A DNA stretch of 64,000 nucleotides, taken from positions 53,760 through 117,759 of the forward strand of contig JBAQLV010000010.1 in assembly GCA_049302185.1 (NCBI GenBank). Direction: 5' to 3'. The notes below the pieces were generated by a model. It made no database searches. It was not told where the DNA came from and saw only the letters and a list, made by a program, of their open reading frames with translations. Of this stretch, positions 16,083-23,667 are shown one piece after another. This DNA is from UBA1546 sp049302185 (GTDB taxonomy: Bacteria > Nitrospirota > Thermodesulfovibrionia > Thermodesulfovibrionales > UBA1546). The first letter of the stretch is position 1, and each line of letters begins with the position of its first letter. The position numbers and the translations under genes were made by a program.

Positions 16083-16658
16083 TCATGTTATTTGAACCTC
16101 TCCGATATTCTCTGTGCATACTTCGAACTTTTTCTGAAGATCAAATGATGCTTCCAGTAATTTACGATATTCATTAATTGAATTTATAAAAGTCCTTTTT
16201 AAAAGTGGAACATTAACCTTAAAAACCTTTTGTGTCACTTCTGAAACACATTCAGTCGCACCATCAGAATCATCAATGTGAAACTCATAAATTTCCTGCC
16301 CTTTCTTTTTTCTTGTTGATAACCGATAGCCATGTGCGAGTGCGTGGCGAAATTGAGCCAGGGCATCGGCTTTATCACTTGGCAAACCTGTAACGTTCTC
16401 CAAGAAGGAAATTAATTCCTTGCTCTCTGCTTGATAGTTACCTGACCACATCTTAGCCAATAACTCGAATCCAACCATTATGCCCAAACATGCAAGCAAG
16501 GGTGCTTTTACTGACCCGTTTCTATTTTCATGCCCGTATAGGAGTTCCAAATCCCTCCGAAGTAAATAGAGGAAAGGTGTTCGATGATCTGGCAAAGGGT
16601 GAGAAGGAGCAGTAAAAACTCGCGCTATTTTTGTTTGAACATTTTTGCTAAACAGCAT
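16083..16658 (-). CDS. cassette-borne hypothetical protein, possible HEPN fold
   Basis: A 191-residue protein without membrane segments. It has FRHALAHGYRL around residue 105, an R-x4-H arrangement reminiscent of HEPN ribonucleases, and predicted helices on both sides. I do not recognise a named family. The attC-like site immediately past its stop suggests it arrived as an integron-type cassette. A toxin or defence role is speculation from the motif and the context. It lacks an obvious adjacent antitoxin. Confidence 0.55.
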   Translation of the reverse strand: MLFSKNVQTKIARVFTAPSHPLPDHRTPFLYLLRRDLELLYGHENRNGSVKAPLLACLGIMVGFELLAKMWSGNYQAESKELISFLENVTGLPSDKADALAQFRHALAHGYRLSTRKKKGQEIYEFHIDDSDGATECVSEVTQKVFKVNVPLLKRTFINSINEYRKLLEASFDLQKKFEVCTENIGEVQIT

Positions 16659-16789
16659 ATATCCTTATTGCCTCTCCAAACAATTTAGTTAATGTCGTGG
16701 CTGTTTATTGATCTTTATCAGTTTTTTCGTTATTATTCTCGGTGCCGTTATTTTCTTTAATGCCGTGACCTGCCGTAATTTCATTTATA

Positions 16790-16948
16790 TTACATGAATC
16801 CCTTGATATATCTGAGAACATCATATGGCACTGGAAAAGCAACGCCGTCTTGAGTTGCCTGCTTAACTATATCGTGCCAGCTTCCGCCAAAAGTCTTCGC
16901 AACGCGCTCTGTCACCTTCACACTATTCGCAATCTCAACTACAACTAG
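16790..16948 (-). pseudogene. C-terminal fragment of a secreted-protein gene split by a RAYT
   Basis: The frame reads LVVVEIANSVKVTERVAK and ends PYDVLRYIKGFM*. It lacks any start; the upstream bases are REP-like repeats (AGGGGAATAATT units). The matching N-terminal half with a signal peptide lies at 17796-17954 beyond the transposase, same strand. Together they make one interrupted small exported protein of unknown function. Confidence 0.6.
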
Positions 16949-16962
16949 GGGAATAATTAGGG

Positions 16963-16992
16963 GAATAATTAGGGACACATCCCATAATTTTC
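16963..16992. repeat. REP-like repeat left of the RAYT
   Basis: AATTAGGGACACATCCC with ATAATTTTC on the transposase side. It is an inverted copy of 17708-17728, and the core recurs at 55317-55328. It contains the small palindrome GGGAC/GTCCC-like core typical of REP elements. Confidence 0.65.
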
Positions 16993-16994
16993 TT

Positions 16995-17666
16995 TTACTT
17001 TTTTTTCTTCCTCGGTCTTCCGGGAGATTTCAGTATAAATCTCCTTTCAAGCTTCTTTTCCATTTTCTTTATGAACTCTTCGCTGCCCAACGGTCTCCCC
17101 GTTCTCGTATGATACCTTATACCGTTTATCTCTTTCTCCGCAATACCTGATTTAATAAGTTTTCTGTAGTCCTTCCTCTGCCTTGCTTCAAACAATTCCT
17201 CTTCCAATATCTCATTCACTATGCCATTTATGTGAGCATTTGCACTTGAATATGTAAAGTCCTCTGCCTTTTTCACTATCCGTGCTCTTACAGGGTTCTG
17301 TTCAATGTATCTTGCCACAGCCCACAAATACTTATCCTTATCTACTATGCAGGAATGATATCTGCTTTCCCATAATCTGCCTGTCCGTTGGTATTTTCTA
17401 TTTATATGCTGCGTGTAACACAGCGTTACTCCCTGCATCATCTTATATAAGGATTCTTCACTTTTTGGCCGTGTCAATAGGTGGATATGGTTGCTCATAA
17501 GACAATAGGCAAGGATTGGTGAATCCCATTTGTCTGAATATTTCTTAAGTAATTCCAAATATTTCTTTCTGTCTTCACCTTTAAAAAAGACCTTTTCTCT
17601 GTTATTGCCTCTCTGGACTACATGATGGAAAAAACCCGTTGCAACTGCTCTCGCTATTCTTGGCAT
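16995..17666 (-). mobile_element. REP-associated tyrosine transposase (RAYT)
   Basis: A 223-residue single-strand HUH transposase of the IS200-like Y1 superfamily. It begins MPRIARAVATGFFHHVVQRG, has CLMSNHIHLLTRP (the metal-binding His-x-His pair) and YIEQNPVRARIVKKAEDF, where the Tyr is the expected nucleophile. The C-terminus is basic (SPGRPRKKKK). RAYTs act on REP palindromes, and inverted REP-like copies flank this gene within 40 bases on each side. The ORF is intact and splits an exported-protein gene. Confidence 0.9.
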
Positions 17667-17707
17667 GAGAAGATTTTAGATTATAGCTGCTCTTTTGTCA
17701 AATAATA

Positions 17708-17790
17708 GGGGATGTGTCCCTAATTTTCCAATTTTCCACCTCCCTAATTTTCCATAATTTTCCATTGTCCTAAAATTGTCCCTAAAATTG
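17708..17790. repeat. REP-like repeats right of the RAYT
   Basis: GGGGATGTGTCCCTAATTTTC is followed by shorter tandem variants (CCCTAATTTTCCATAATTTTCC and TAAAATTGTCC units). This is the inverted partner of 16963-16992. Confidence 0.65.
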
Positions 17791-17795
17791 TCCCT

Positions 17796-17954
17796 AAAGC
17801 CGGATACAAGCCCAATGACATATGCATTTAGTCCAGCAGTCTCTGATGCAACGGGCTTCGATATATCTGTGATTTGTTTTTTACTGTTTTCATCTGCATA
17901 GGAAAATATTGTGGTAGAAGACAATAAGAATATAACTGCTATAAAAAGTTTCAT
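17796..17954 (-). pseudogene. N-terminal fragment of the RAYT-split secreted protein
   Basis: After AAGGGG, the ATG at 17954 opens a signal peptide (KLFIAVIFLLSSTTIFSYA) and about 30 mature residues up to YVIGLVSGF, after which the frame runs into repeat-derived RDNFRDNFR. The C-terminal half is at 16790-16948. Confidence 0.6.
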
Positions 17955-18029
17955 TCCGTGATTCCCCTTTGCTCTTATCAGTAAAAAGAGCATATCTTAT
18001 CGGCTAAAGTTCGATAGCACTTTGTATGT

Positions 18030-18677
18030 TTATTTATGATCAACTATATTTTCTTCTATAAGTTTATAAACAATGTTTTCTGCAAGCGTGTTAGCTATAG
18101 CAGACAAATCCACTGTTGATAGACCTAAATTATCTTTTGAGTATGCTGTTGCTGTCCATACAATTTTCAACTTTTCGCTCTCAAATGAAGCTTTGACATC
18201 AACTAAAAGAATATTAAACGTGACAGTCGTCTGGAATACATTAAAGCCTGGTGATTGTGATGTCTGGCTCTGATATGTCATTGTGTTACCCATAACCATA
18301 CCGCTACCCATAGTTGATGAACTTGGGGGAATGTATAAACTGTTGGTATTGGCATTTAATGCTTTTAATATTATTGCTCCATCTATATTGTTGTCAATTA
18401 ATTTACGATTTAAATCTGAATTGCTATAATCAGTTACTGGTGGGAAAAGCTTCAAGCTAGAAACTGCTTTTATACTTGACTGAGAAAAATGCTCTACAAA
18501 AGCATCTTCAAACACTGCTCTTAGAGCAATATCAGATTCTGGTATAAAGATTATTAGATTTTTATATTTATTGTGAGAAAACTCTTCATTCCTAACTGAA
18601 TATAAAGAAGTTCCTGCACACGCTGTTAGATGTAATAGCGAAAAGAATAAAATTACACACTTCTTCACATTTTTCAT
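18030..18677 (-). CDS. predicted lipoprotein, unknown function
   Basis: A 215-residue protein with a signal peptide and lipobox LLHLTACAG (Cys near residue 20). The mature part has IIFIPESDIALRAVFEDAF, a Ser/Thr/Met-rich linker (SSSTMGSGMVMGNTMTYQ) and VTFNILLVDVKASF followed by LKIVWTATAYS. This resembles DUF4136/PEGA-less outer-membrane lipoproteins in layout, but I cannot name the family. No operon partner; a 24-bp palindrome lies 156 bases upstream. Confidence 0.7.
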   Translation of the reverse strand: MKNVKKCVILFFSLLHLTACAGTSLYSVRNEEFSHNKYKNLIIFIPESDIALRAVFEDAFVEHFSQSSIKAVSSLKLFPPVTDYSNSDLNRKLIDNNIDGAIILKALNANTNSLYIPPSSSTMGSGMVMGNTMTYQSQTSQSPGFNVFQTTVTFNILLVDVKASFESEKLKIVWTATAYSKDNLGLSTVDLSAIANTLAENIVYKLIEENIVDHK

Positions 18678-18832
18678 TTTTCTATTTCAGACTCTCTTGC
18701 CTAACATTGTATTTTATGTCTCATGCGTCTTTTTGTTATAATTTTAGGTAAATTTAATAGGTGTGTCAAGAAAAATCGCGGTGGATGCCTATTTAACTAA
18801 TTGAAAAATAAGGAAATTAATTTTTTGTTGTA

Positions 18833-18856
18833 AATTATATCGCATGCGATATAATT
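18833..18856. promoter_or_regulatory. 24-bp perfect palindrome, possible operator
   Basis: Half-site AATTATATCGCA is followed directly by its exact complement with no loop. That geometry suits a dimeric regulator better than a terminator. It lies between folK (stop 18867) and the lipoprotein gene. Confidence 0.5.
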
Positions 18857-18866
18857 AATGAATTAA

Positions 18867-19325
18867 TTATGCGTTCAGGTTTTTAAGCATTTGCTTGACA
18901 GTTTTCTTTATCACAGGATGTTTTTTGTCTGGGGCAATCTCGCAAAGGGGCTTTAAGACAAAAGCCCGTTCATGCATATAAGGATGGGGAATTTCCAAGT
19001 CTTGAGTCTTTAAAATCAGGTCGTCATAAAAGAGAATATCTAAATCAATAACACGCGGCCCCCATTTGACAGTCTCTGTCCGCCCAATCTCTTTCTCTGT
19101 CTCTTCCAGAACTCTGAGAAGCTCTTCAGGTTTTTTATCCGTCTCTGCTTCAATTGCCATGTTGATAAACTTTGGCTGGTCTTTGACTCCCCACGGTTCT
19201 GTCTCATACATGCGCGATTGTTTCCTAACAACAATCCCGTTTTTCTCAATCAGCTTTATTGCTTGTCGGCAGTTCTCTTCCCTGTCTCCGAGATTTGAAC
19301 CTATGCTGATGTAAGCGATTGCCAT
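18867..19325 (-). CDS. folK: 2-amino-4-hydroxy-6-hydroxymethyldihydropteridine pyrophosphokinase
   Basis: HPPK transfers pyrophosphate from ATP to the pterin in folate synthesis. The 152-residue protein shows AYISIGSNLGDREENC, RMYETEPWGVKDQPKFIN and the ATP/Mg signature WGPRVIDLDILFYDD, then IPHPYMHERAFVLKPL. Length is exactly typical. It follows dapL on the same strand, separated by tandem repeats. Confidence 0.95.
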   Translation of the reverse strand: MAIAYISIGSNLGDREENCRQAIKLIEKNGIVVRKQSRMYETEPWGVKDQPKFINMAIEAETDKKPEELLRVLEETEKEIGRTETVKWGPRVIDLDILFYDDLILKTQDLEIPHPYMHERAFVLKPLCEIAPDKKHPVIKKTVKQMLKNLNA

Positions 19326-19326
19326 A

Positions 19327-19398
19327 AAAGTGTCAGTGTCAGTTATCAGTGCGAGTGAATTATTTTACAGACACTAACCACTGACACTAATCACTGAT
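19327..19398. repeat. tandem short repeats between folK and dapL
   Basis: GTGTCAGT/TATCAGT and the inverted ACACTAA/CACTGAC units surround a short spacer. The right part overlaps the last codons of dapL. Similar CACTGAC units occur at 50403-50440. Confidence 0.55.
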
Positions 19399-20552
19399 TT
19401 AATCCTCTCAACCGTCTCTTTTATCTTCTCCACAGGCACTGTGAGCGCAAACCTGACATATCCTTCTCCTGGCGCTCCGAAACCATTTCCGGGTGTTGCG
19501 AGCACCCCTGCCTTATTAAGAAGATGAGCAACAAAACCTGAAGAATCAAATCCTGAAGGCACTTTCGCCCAGAGATAGAATGTTGCCTTTGGTTTTATCA
19601 GATTAAAGCCAATGCCCTTTAAACCATTGTAAAGCGCATCTCTTCTGTCCTGATATGTTTTCCTGATGTCTGAGAGGATGGAATCATCAGTATTGAATGC
19701 AGCAATGGCTGCCTCCTGAATTGCCTGAAACACACCTGAATCAAGGTTTGACTTTATCTTTCCGAGTCCTGCAATAACATCTTTATTGCCGGCAGCAAAA
19801 CCGATTCTCCAGCCGGTCATGTTGTAAGTTTTTGAGAGTGAATGAAACTCTATGCCGACATCCTTTGCTCCTTCTATTTCAAGAAAGCTTATTGGCTTTT
19901 CATTGTCATAATAAACCTCTGAATACGCCGCATCATGGCATATTATGATGTTGTATTTTTTCGCAAGGCTTATCGCCTCTTTGTAAAATCCTGCGTCTGC
20001 TGTTGCAGACGTTGGGTTGTTAGGATAGTTTATGAACATGAGTTTTGCTTTTTTTAATATGTCCTCAGGAATTATTTTAAAATCAGGGAGAAATCCGTTT
20101 TCTCCTTTTAGCGGCATTATGTAACTTTCACCGCCTGCAAACAATGTTCCCACAGGATACACAGGATAGCCCGGAGACGAAACAAGAACAACATCGCCGG
20201 GATTTATGAATGCAAGAGGAATGTGTCCTATGCCTTCTTTAGAGCCGATAAGAGATAATACTTCTGTCTTTGGATCTAATGAGACATTGAATCTTTTTTT
20301 ATACCACACTGCAACTGCATCTCTGTAAGAAAGCATTCCTTCATAAGAAGGATAGCGGTGATGAGCAGGATTTTCTACTGCCTTTTTCATAGCATTAACT
20401 ATGTGTGCTGGAGTCGGAATGTCGGGGTCACCGATGCTCAAGTCTATAAGATCAATACCTTTTGCGAGAGCGTCCTGCTTCATTTTATCTATTGCCGCAA
20501 AGAGATACGGCGGTAGGTTTTTTACCCTGTTGGATAACTGAACGGATATCAT
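19374..20552 (-). CDS. dapL: LL-diaminopimelate aminotransferase
   Basis: A PLP fold-I aminotransferase making LL-diaminopimelate directly from tetrahydrodipicolinate. Seen: LPPYLFAAIDKMK, IDLSIGDPDIPTP, NYPNNPTSATA, HDAAYSEVYYD and the PLP lysine in SLSKTYNMTGWRIG. Length 392 fits. DapL-type lysine and peptidoglycan synthesis is common in Nitrospirota, Desulfobacterota and Chloroflexota; dapB is also in this window at 60.0 kb. A generic alanine aminotransferase of the same subfamily is the main alternative. Confidence 0.85.
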   Translation of the reverse strand: MISVQLSNRVKNLPPYLFAAIDKMKQDALAKGIDLIDLSIGDPDIPTPAHIVNAMKKAVENPAHHRYPSYEGMLSYRDAVAVWYKKRFNVSLDPKTEVLSLIGSKEGIGHIPLAFINPGDVVLVSSPGYPVYPVGTLFAGGESYIMPLKGENGFLPDFKIIPEDILKKAKLMFINYPNNPTSATADAGFYKEAISLAKKYNIIICHDAAYSEVYYDNEKPISFLEIEGAKDVGIEFHSLSKTYNMTGWRIGFAAGNKDVIAGLGKIKSNLDSGVFQAIQEAAIAAFNTDDSILSDIRKTYQDRRDALYNGLKGIGFNLIKPKATFYLWAKVPSGFDSSGFVAHLLNKAGVLATPGNGFGAPGEGYVRFALTVPVEKIKETVERIKSVISVSG

Positions 20553-20620
20553 TAATTCAAAAACTCCTTCCTGATTAATTTTTCCTGTTTATTATATACG
20601 ATAAAAGTTATGAAGTAAAC

Positions 20621-20649
20621 TTGACATGAAACACGCAAACAATTAAAAT
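20621..20649 (+). promoter_or_regulatory. strong sigma-70 promoter
   Basis: TTGACA, a 17-base spacer and TAAAAT, ending 17 bases before the ATG at 20667. The -35 box is perfect and the -10 matches five of six bases. Confidence 0.75.
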
Positions 20650-20666
20650 TACAAAAGGGCGGATAT

Positions 20667-21671
20667 ATGGATAATAACCAATGGGAATTATATTTTGATG
20701 CTGTAAAGAACAAGAACTGGCAAAAGGCTGTGGATTCGCTTAACGCTATCCTGAAAACTAAGCCAAAAAATCCGAAGGTTCATCTGAAGATCGGAGATGT
20801 CTTTCAGAAAAAAGGAGATATCAGGCGCGCTGTGTCGGCCTATCAGCAGTCCGCATGGCTTTTGATGAAAGACGGCTTCATGCAAAAGTCGCTTGCTGTT
20901 TTTAAGGTGATACTCAGGCTTGACCCGAATAATGCTGAGGCAATCAAGAGCGCCAAAGAGCTTATGATGGAGATTGAAGGCGCAAAAATAAAACCCGCTG
21001 AAGAGCTTTCTCTGCCTCCGCCTGTGGTTGAAGAGAAACCCGCTGAAGAGGCCGCTGCTGAATCTTATTTTACAGCAGGAGCAGAATTTGAACCGGAGAA
21101 AGAGCATGATATTTCTGTTGAGCCTCCTGCTGAAATGGATTTTATTGAACGGACATCATTTTACGGGGAATCTACGGAGACTACGTCTATTCCTGAAGTG
21201 AAAGGAGAGGAAAAGATTGCTGTTCAACCTGAAGCAGAGGTGGAAGAGCCTGATTTGCGTATTCCGTTTCTGTCATCCCTTCCTGAAGATGAAATAAAAC
21301 AGATAACCGAGAGGCTTAAAGCGCAGTCATTTTTGCCGGGGCAGAAGGTTGTTGAAGAGGGAGATTTCGGTGATTCTATATTTGTCATAACATCAGGCGA
21401 GGCTAAAGTCGTTGCGCATATACTCGGCACTGAAATAGAGCTTGCAACCCTGTCTGTTGGTGATGTATTCGGCGAAATGGCGTTTCTTACAGGAAGGCCG
21501 AGAACTGCTTCTGTCATTGCAGTTGATGAGCTTAGAGTAATGGAATTTAACAGGCTGATTCTTGAAGAGATACTTGAGAAATACCCTGAAATCCTGAAAA
21601 AATTAGAGGACTTCTACCAATCCCACCTTGAGGATACCCTTAGCAAGGTAAGAACGAAGATAAAAAAATAG
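20667..21671 (+). CDS. TPR plus cyclic-nucleotide-binding domain protein
   Basis: Residues 1-90 form two or three TPR-like helical repeats (NWQKAVDSLNAILKTKP, PKVHLKIGDVFQKKGD). A Glu/Pro-rich acidic linker (90-190) follows, then a cyclic-nucleotide-binding domain (190-315) with FGDSIFVITSGEA and FGEMAFLTGRPRTASV. There is no DNA-binding domain or membrane helix, so a cytosolic sensor or scaffold is likely. It is monocistronic: own promoter upstream, strong terminator at its stop. The ligand could be cAMP or cGMP, but is not shown. Confidence 0.85.
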   Translation: MDNNQWELYFDAVKNKNWQKAVDSLNAILKTKPKNPKVHLKIGDVFQKKGDIRRAVSAYQQSAWLLMKDGFMQKSLAVFKVILRLDPNNAEAIKSAKELMMEIEGAKIKPAEELSLPPPVVEEKPAEEAAAESYFTAGAEFEPEKEHDISVEPPAEMDFIERTSFYGESTETTSIPEVKGEEKIAVQPEAEVEEPDLRIPFLSSLPEDEIKQITERLKAQSFLPGQKVVEEGDFGDSIFVITSGEAKVVAHILGTEIELATLSVGDVFGEMAFLTGRPRTASVIAVDELRVMEFNRLILEEILEKYPEILKKLEDFYQSHLEDTLSKVRTKIKK

Positions 21672-21701
21672 GGCGCTAAAAATATTTAGCGCCCTATTTT
21701 T
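21664..21701. terminator. bidirectional rho-independent terminator
   Basis: A 17-bp perfect stem (AAAAATAGGGCGCTAAA and complement) with a 4-base AATA loop. A-tract and T-tract ends make it work in both directions, between two convergent genes. Confidence 0.92.
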
Positions 21702-21712
21702 GAGAAATAATA

Positions 21713-22138
21713 TTATTTCTTCTTTTCTGCCGGCTTTGCTGGCTCAGTTTTCATAGGCTCTGCCTTCTTTTCCATCTTTGCTGCTGCTTTCTTTACTACT
21801 GACTTTGCAGTGTTTTTGCCGTCTGCTGTGGTGTATTTTGCTGTTACTTTGTCGCCAGCCTTTACATCTGCAAGTGTTTTGTCGTCAACGGCTATGACAA
21901 CATCAGCTTTTTTACCTTTTACGGTAATTGTTTTTGCTGCTGCATCAACTGCTGCAACTTCACCGCTTACTGACATTACCTTTGTTGCAGCCTTTGCTGG
22001 TTCAGCCTTCTTCTCAGCAGGAGCAGGAGCAGCTTCCTTCTTTGCAGGAGCAGCCTTCTTCTCCTCTGCTGCGATAGAGACTGAAGCAACTGCAAATACA
22101 AAGAGTACTGCAACGATAAGAGCTATTATCTTCTTCAT
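21713..22138 (-). CDS. exported Ala/Lys-rich protein with a putative sigma-54 promoter
   Basis: The start at 22138 follows GGGAGGTG. Residues 1-23 are a signal peptide (IIALIVAVLFVFAVASVSIA) followed by long Ala/Lys/Glu/Pro-rich segments (KKAAPAKKEAAPAPAEKKAE). A compact central domain reads VSGEVAAVDAAAKTITVKGK and VIAVDDKTLADVKAGDKV, a DUF5666-like small beta-barrel, and the tail is again low complexity. A periplasmic basic protein is inferred. A sigma-54-type promoter precedes it and an NtrC-type regulator is the next gene upstream. Confidence 0.75.
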   Translation of the reverse strand: MKKIIALIVAVLFVFAVASVSIAAEEKKAAPAKKEAAPAPAEKKAEPAKAATKVMSVSGEVAAVDAAAKTITVKGKKADVVIAVDDKTLADVKAGDKVTAKYTTADGKNTAKSVVKKAAAKMEKKAEPMKTEPAKPAEKKK

Positions 22139-22181
22139 AGATTCACCTCCCTTCAATTGAAATATACTGAAAATAGTTAGA

Positions 22182-22197
22182 AGCAATAACTATGCCA
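22182..22197 (-). promoter_or_regulatory. sigma-54 (-24/-12) promoter
   Basis: Read on the minus strand it is TGGCATAGTTATTGCT: GG and GC dinucleotides exactly ten bases apart, matching TGGCAC-N5-TTGCW at all but one position. It would start transcription about 34 bases before the exported protein's ATG. Confidence 0.7.
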
Positions 22198-22248
22198 TGC
22201 AGGAAAACATTGAAATGACAGGCTGTTTATGGAAAATTTTCTCCTCTA

Positions 22249-23628
22249 TTAAGAAGGGTTATCCTTTTTTGGGGAGGTATTGCTGTCGAGTTTTTCCCAC
22301 CTGTACCAGAAGGTTTTATAACTCATCCCGAGCAGCCTTGCTGCCTTTGCGGCAACATTATTTGCCTTAGACATGGCTTTTTTCAGAAGTTCATTTTCAA
22401 ATTCCTCAAAATTTATCCCTTCATCCGGGATATCAATGCTCAGAATGCCGCACGGCTGGGATAACTTTAGTTCGCTCTTTATATCTTTGAGCGTTATTAC
22501 GTTAGAGTCGCACATTAGAACAGCCTTTTCTATTACAGATTCAAGCTGTCTTATATTGCCGGGCCAGTGGTATTCTGCAAGGGCTTTCATTGCGCTGTTT
22601 TCCGAGTCTTTGATTCTCTTGCCGAATTCCTGATTGTATTTCCTGATAAAAAAATCTGTCAATACAGGTATGTCTTCCTTTCTTTCACGCAAAGGCGGAA
22701 GCTCAATGGTCACTACTTTGAGCCTGTAGTATAGGTCTTCCCTGAAGGCTCCTTTTTGCATTTCTTTTTCTATATCCTTATTTGTTGCGGCAATAATTCT
22801 GACGTCTACTTTTATGGCATCCCTTCCGCCAAGACGCCTTACTTCTTTTTCCTGAAGAACGCGCAGTATTTTTGACTGGGTTATCTGTGGCAGATCTCCG
22901 ACCTCATCAAGAAAAAGTGTGCCGCCTGTTGTTGCTTCAAAAAGTCCTGTCTGTCTTGATGCAGCGCCTGTAAATGCTCCTGCCTCATAGCCGAACAATT
23001 CGCTCTCAAGCAGGGTTTCAGGTATTGCAGCGCAGTTGATTGCAGTAAATGGTTTTATGCGTCTCGGGCTGTTGTAGTGTATTGCCTTTGCGGCAAGCTC
23101 CTTGCCTGTTCCGCTCTCGCCGAGTATAAGCACAGTGGCAGCGCTTGAAGATACTTTTTTCATAATCTCCACTGCCTCTGTCATTTTTTTTGAATTGCCT
23201 ATGATGCCTTCTATTTTGAACCTGTCAAATAAAGCCTTATGCAGCTGCTGATTTTCTTTAAGCAGTTCAGTTCTTTCAAGCGCCCTTTTAACTGTAAGCA
23301 GGACTATGTCTTTATCAAGCGGTTTGGTCAGGTAGTCAAAAGCGCCTTTTTTCATAGCCTCAACCGCTGATGAAACGGTCCCGTAGGCGGTCATAATAAT
23401 CACGGCAGGCGCGATCTCATCTTTTCGCACTTCTCCAAGAAGTTCTACACCGTTCATACCGCCAAGCTTTAGGTCAGTGAGGATTATATCAGGGTTAAAT
23501 TCCCTTGAAATCTTTACGGCATCTTCACCGGAAGACGCTGTATGAATCTCATAACCGCAGTCTTCAAGTATTGTTTTAAGGATGTCTCTCTGGAGAGGCT
23601 CATCATCAACTACAAGTATGCCCGGCAT
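22249..23628 (-). CDS. NtrC-family sigma-54-dependent response regulator
   Basis: The 459-residue protein has a receiver domain (phosphoacceptor Asp in DIILTDLKLGG, Lys in YLTKPLDKD), an AAA+ domain (Walker A GESGTGKE, sigma-54-contact loop GAFTGA, LFLDEVGDLP) and a C-terminal Fis-type HTH (NVAAKAARLLGMSYKTFWYR). It activates sigma-54 promoters when phosphorylated. The partner kinase gene lies 39 bases upstream, and the nearest -24/-12 promoter is directly downstream at 22182-22197. The HTH ends with YRW rather than the commoner LRK form. Confidence 0.93.
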   Translation of the reverse strand: MPGILVVDDEPLQRDILKTILEDCGYEIHTASSGEDAVKISREFNPDIILTDLKLGGMNGVELLGEVRKDEIAPAVIIMTAYGTVSSAVEAMKKGAFDYLTKPLDKDIVLLTVKRALERTELLKENQQLHKALFDRFKIEGIIGNSKKMTEAVEIMKKVSSSAATVLILGESGTGKELAAKAIHYNSPRRIKPFTAINCAAIPETLLESELFGYEAGAFTGAASRQTGLFEATTGGTLFLDEVGDLPQITQSKILRVLQEKEVRRLGGRDAIKVDVRIIAATNKDIEKEMQKGAFREDLYYRLKVVTIELPPLRERKEDIPVLTDFFIRKYNQEFGKRIKDSENSAMKALAEYHWPGNIRQLESVIEKAVLMCDSNVITLKDIKSELKLSQPCGILSIDIPDEGINFEEFENELLKKAMSKANNVAAKAARLLGMSYKTFWYRWEKLDSNTSPKKDNPS

Positions 23629-23667
23629 TTATTCTCCTCTATTTAGTGAACAGTTTTTTACTAACGA

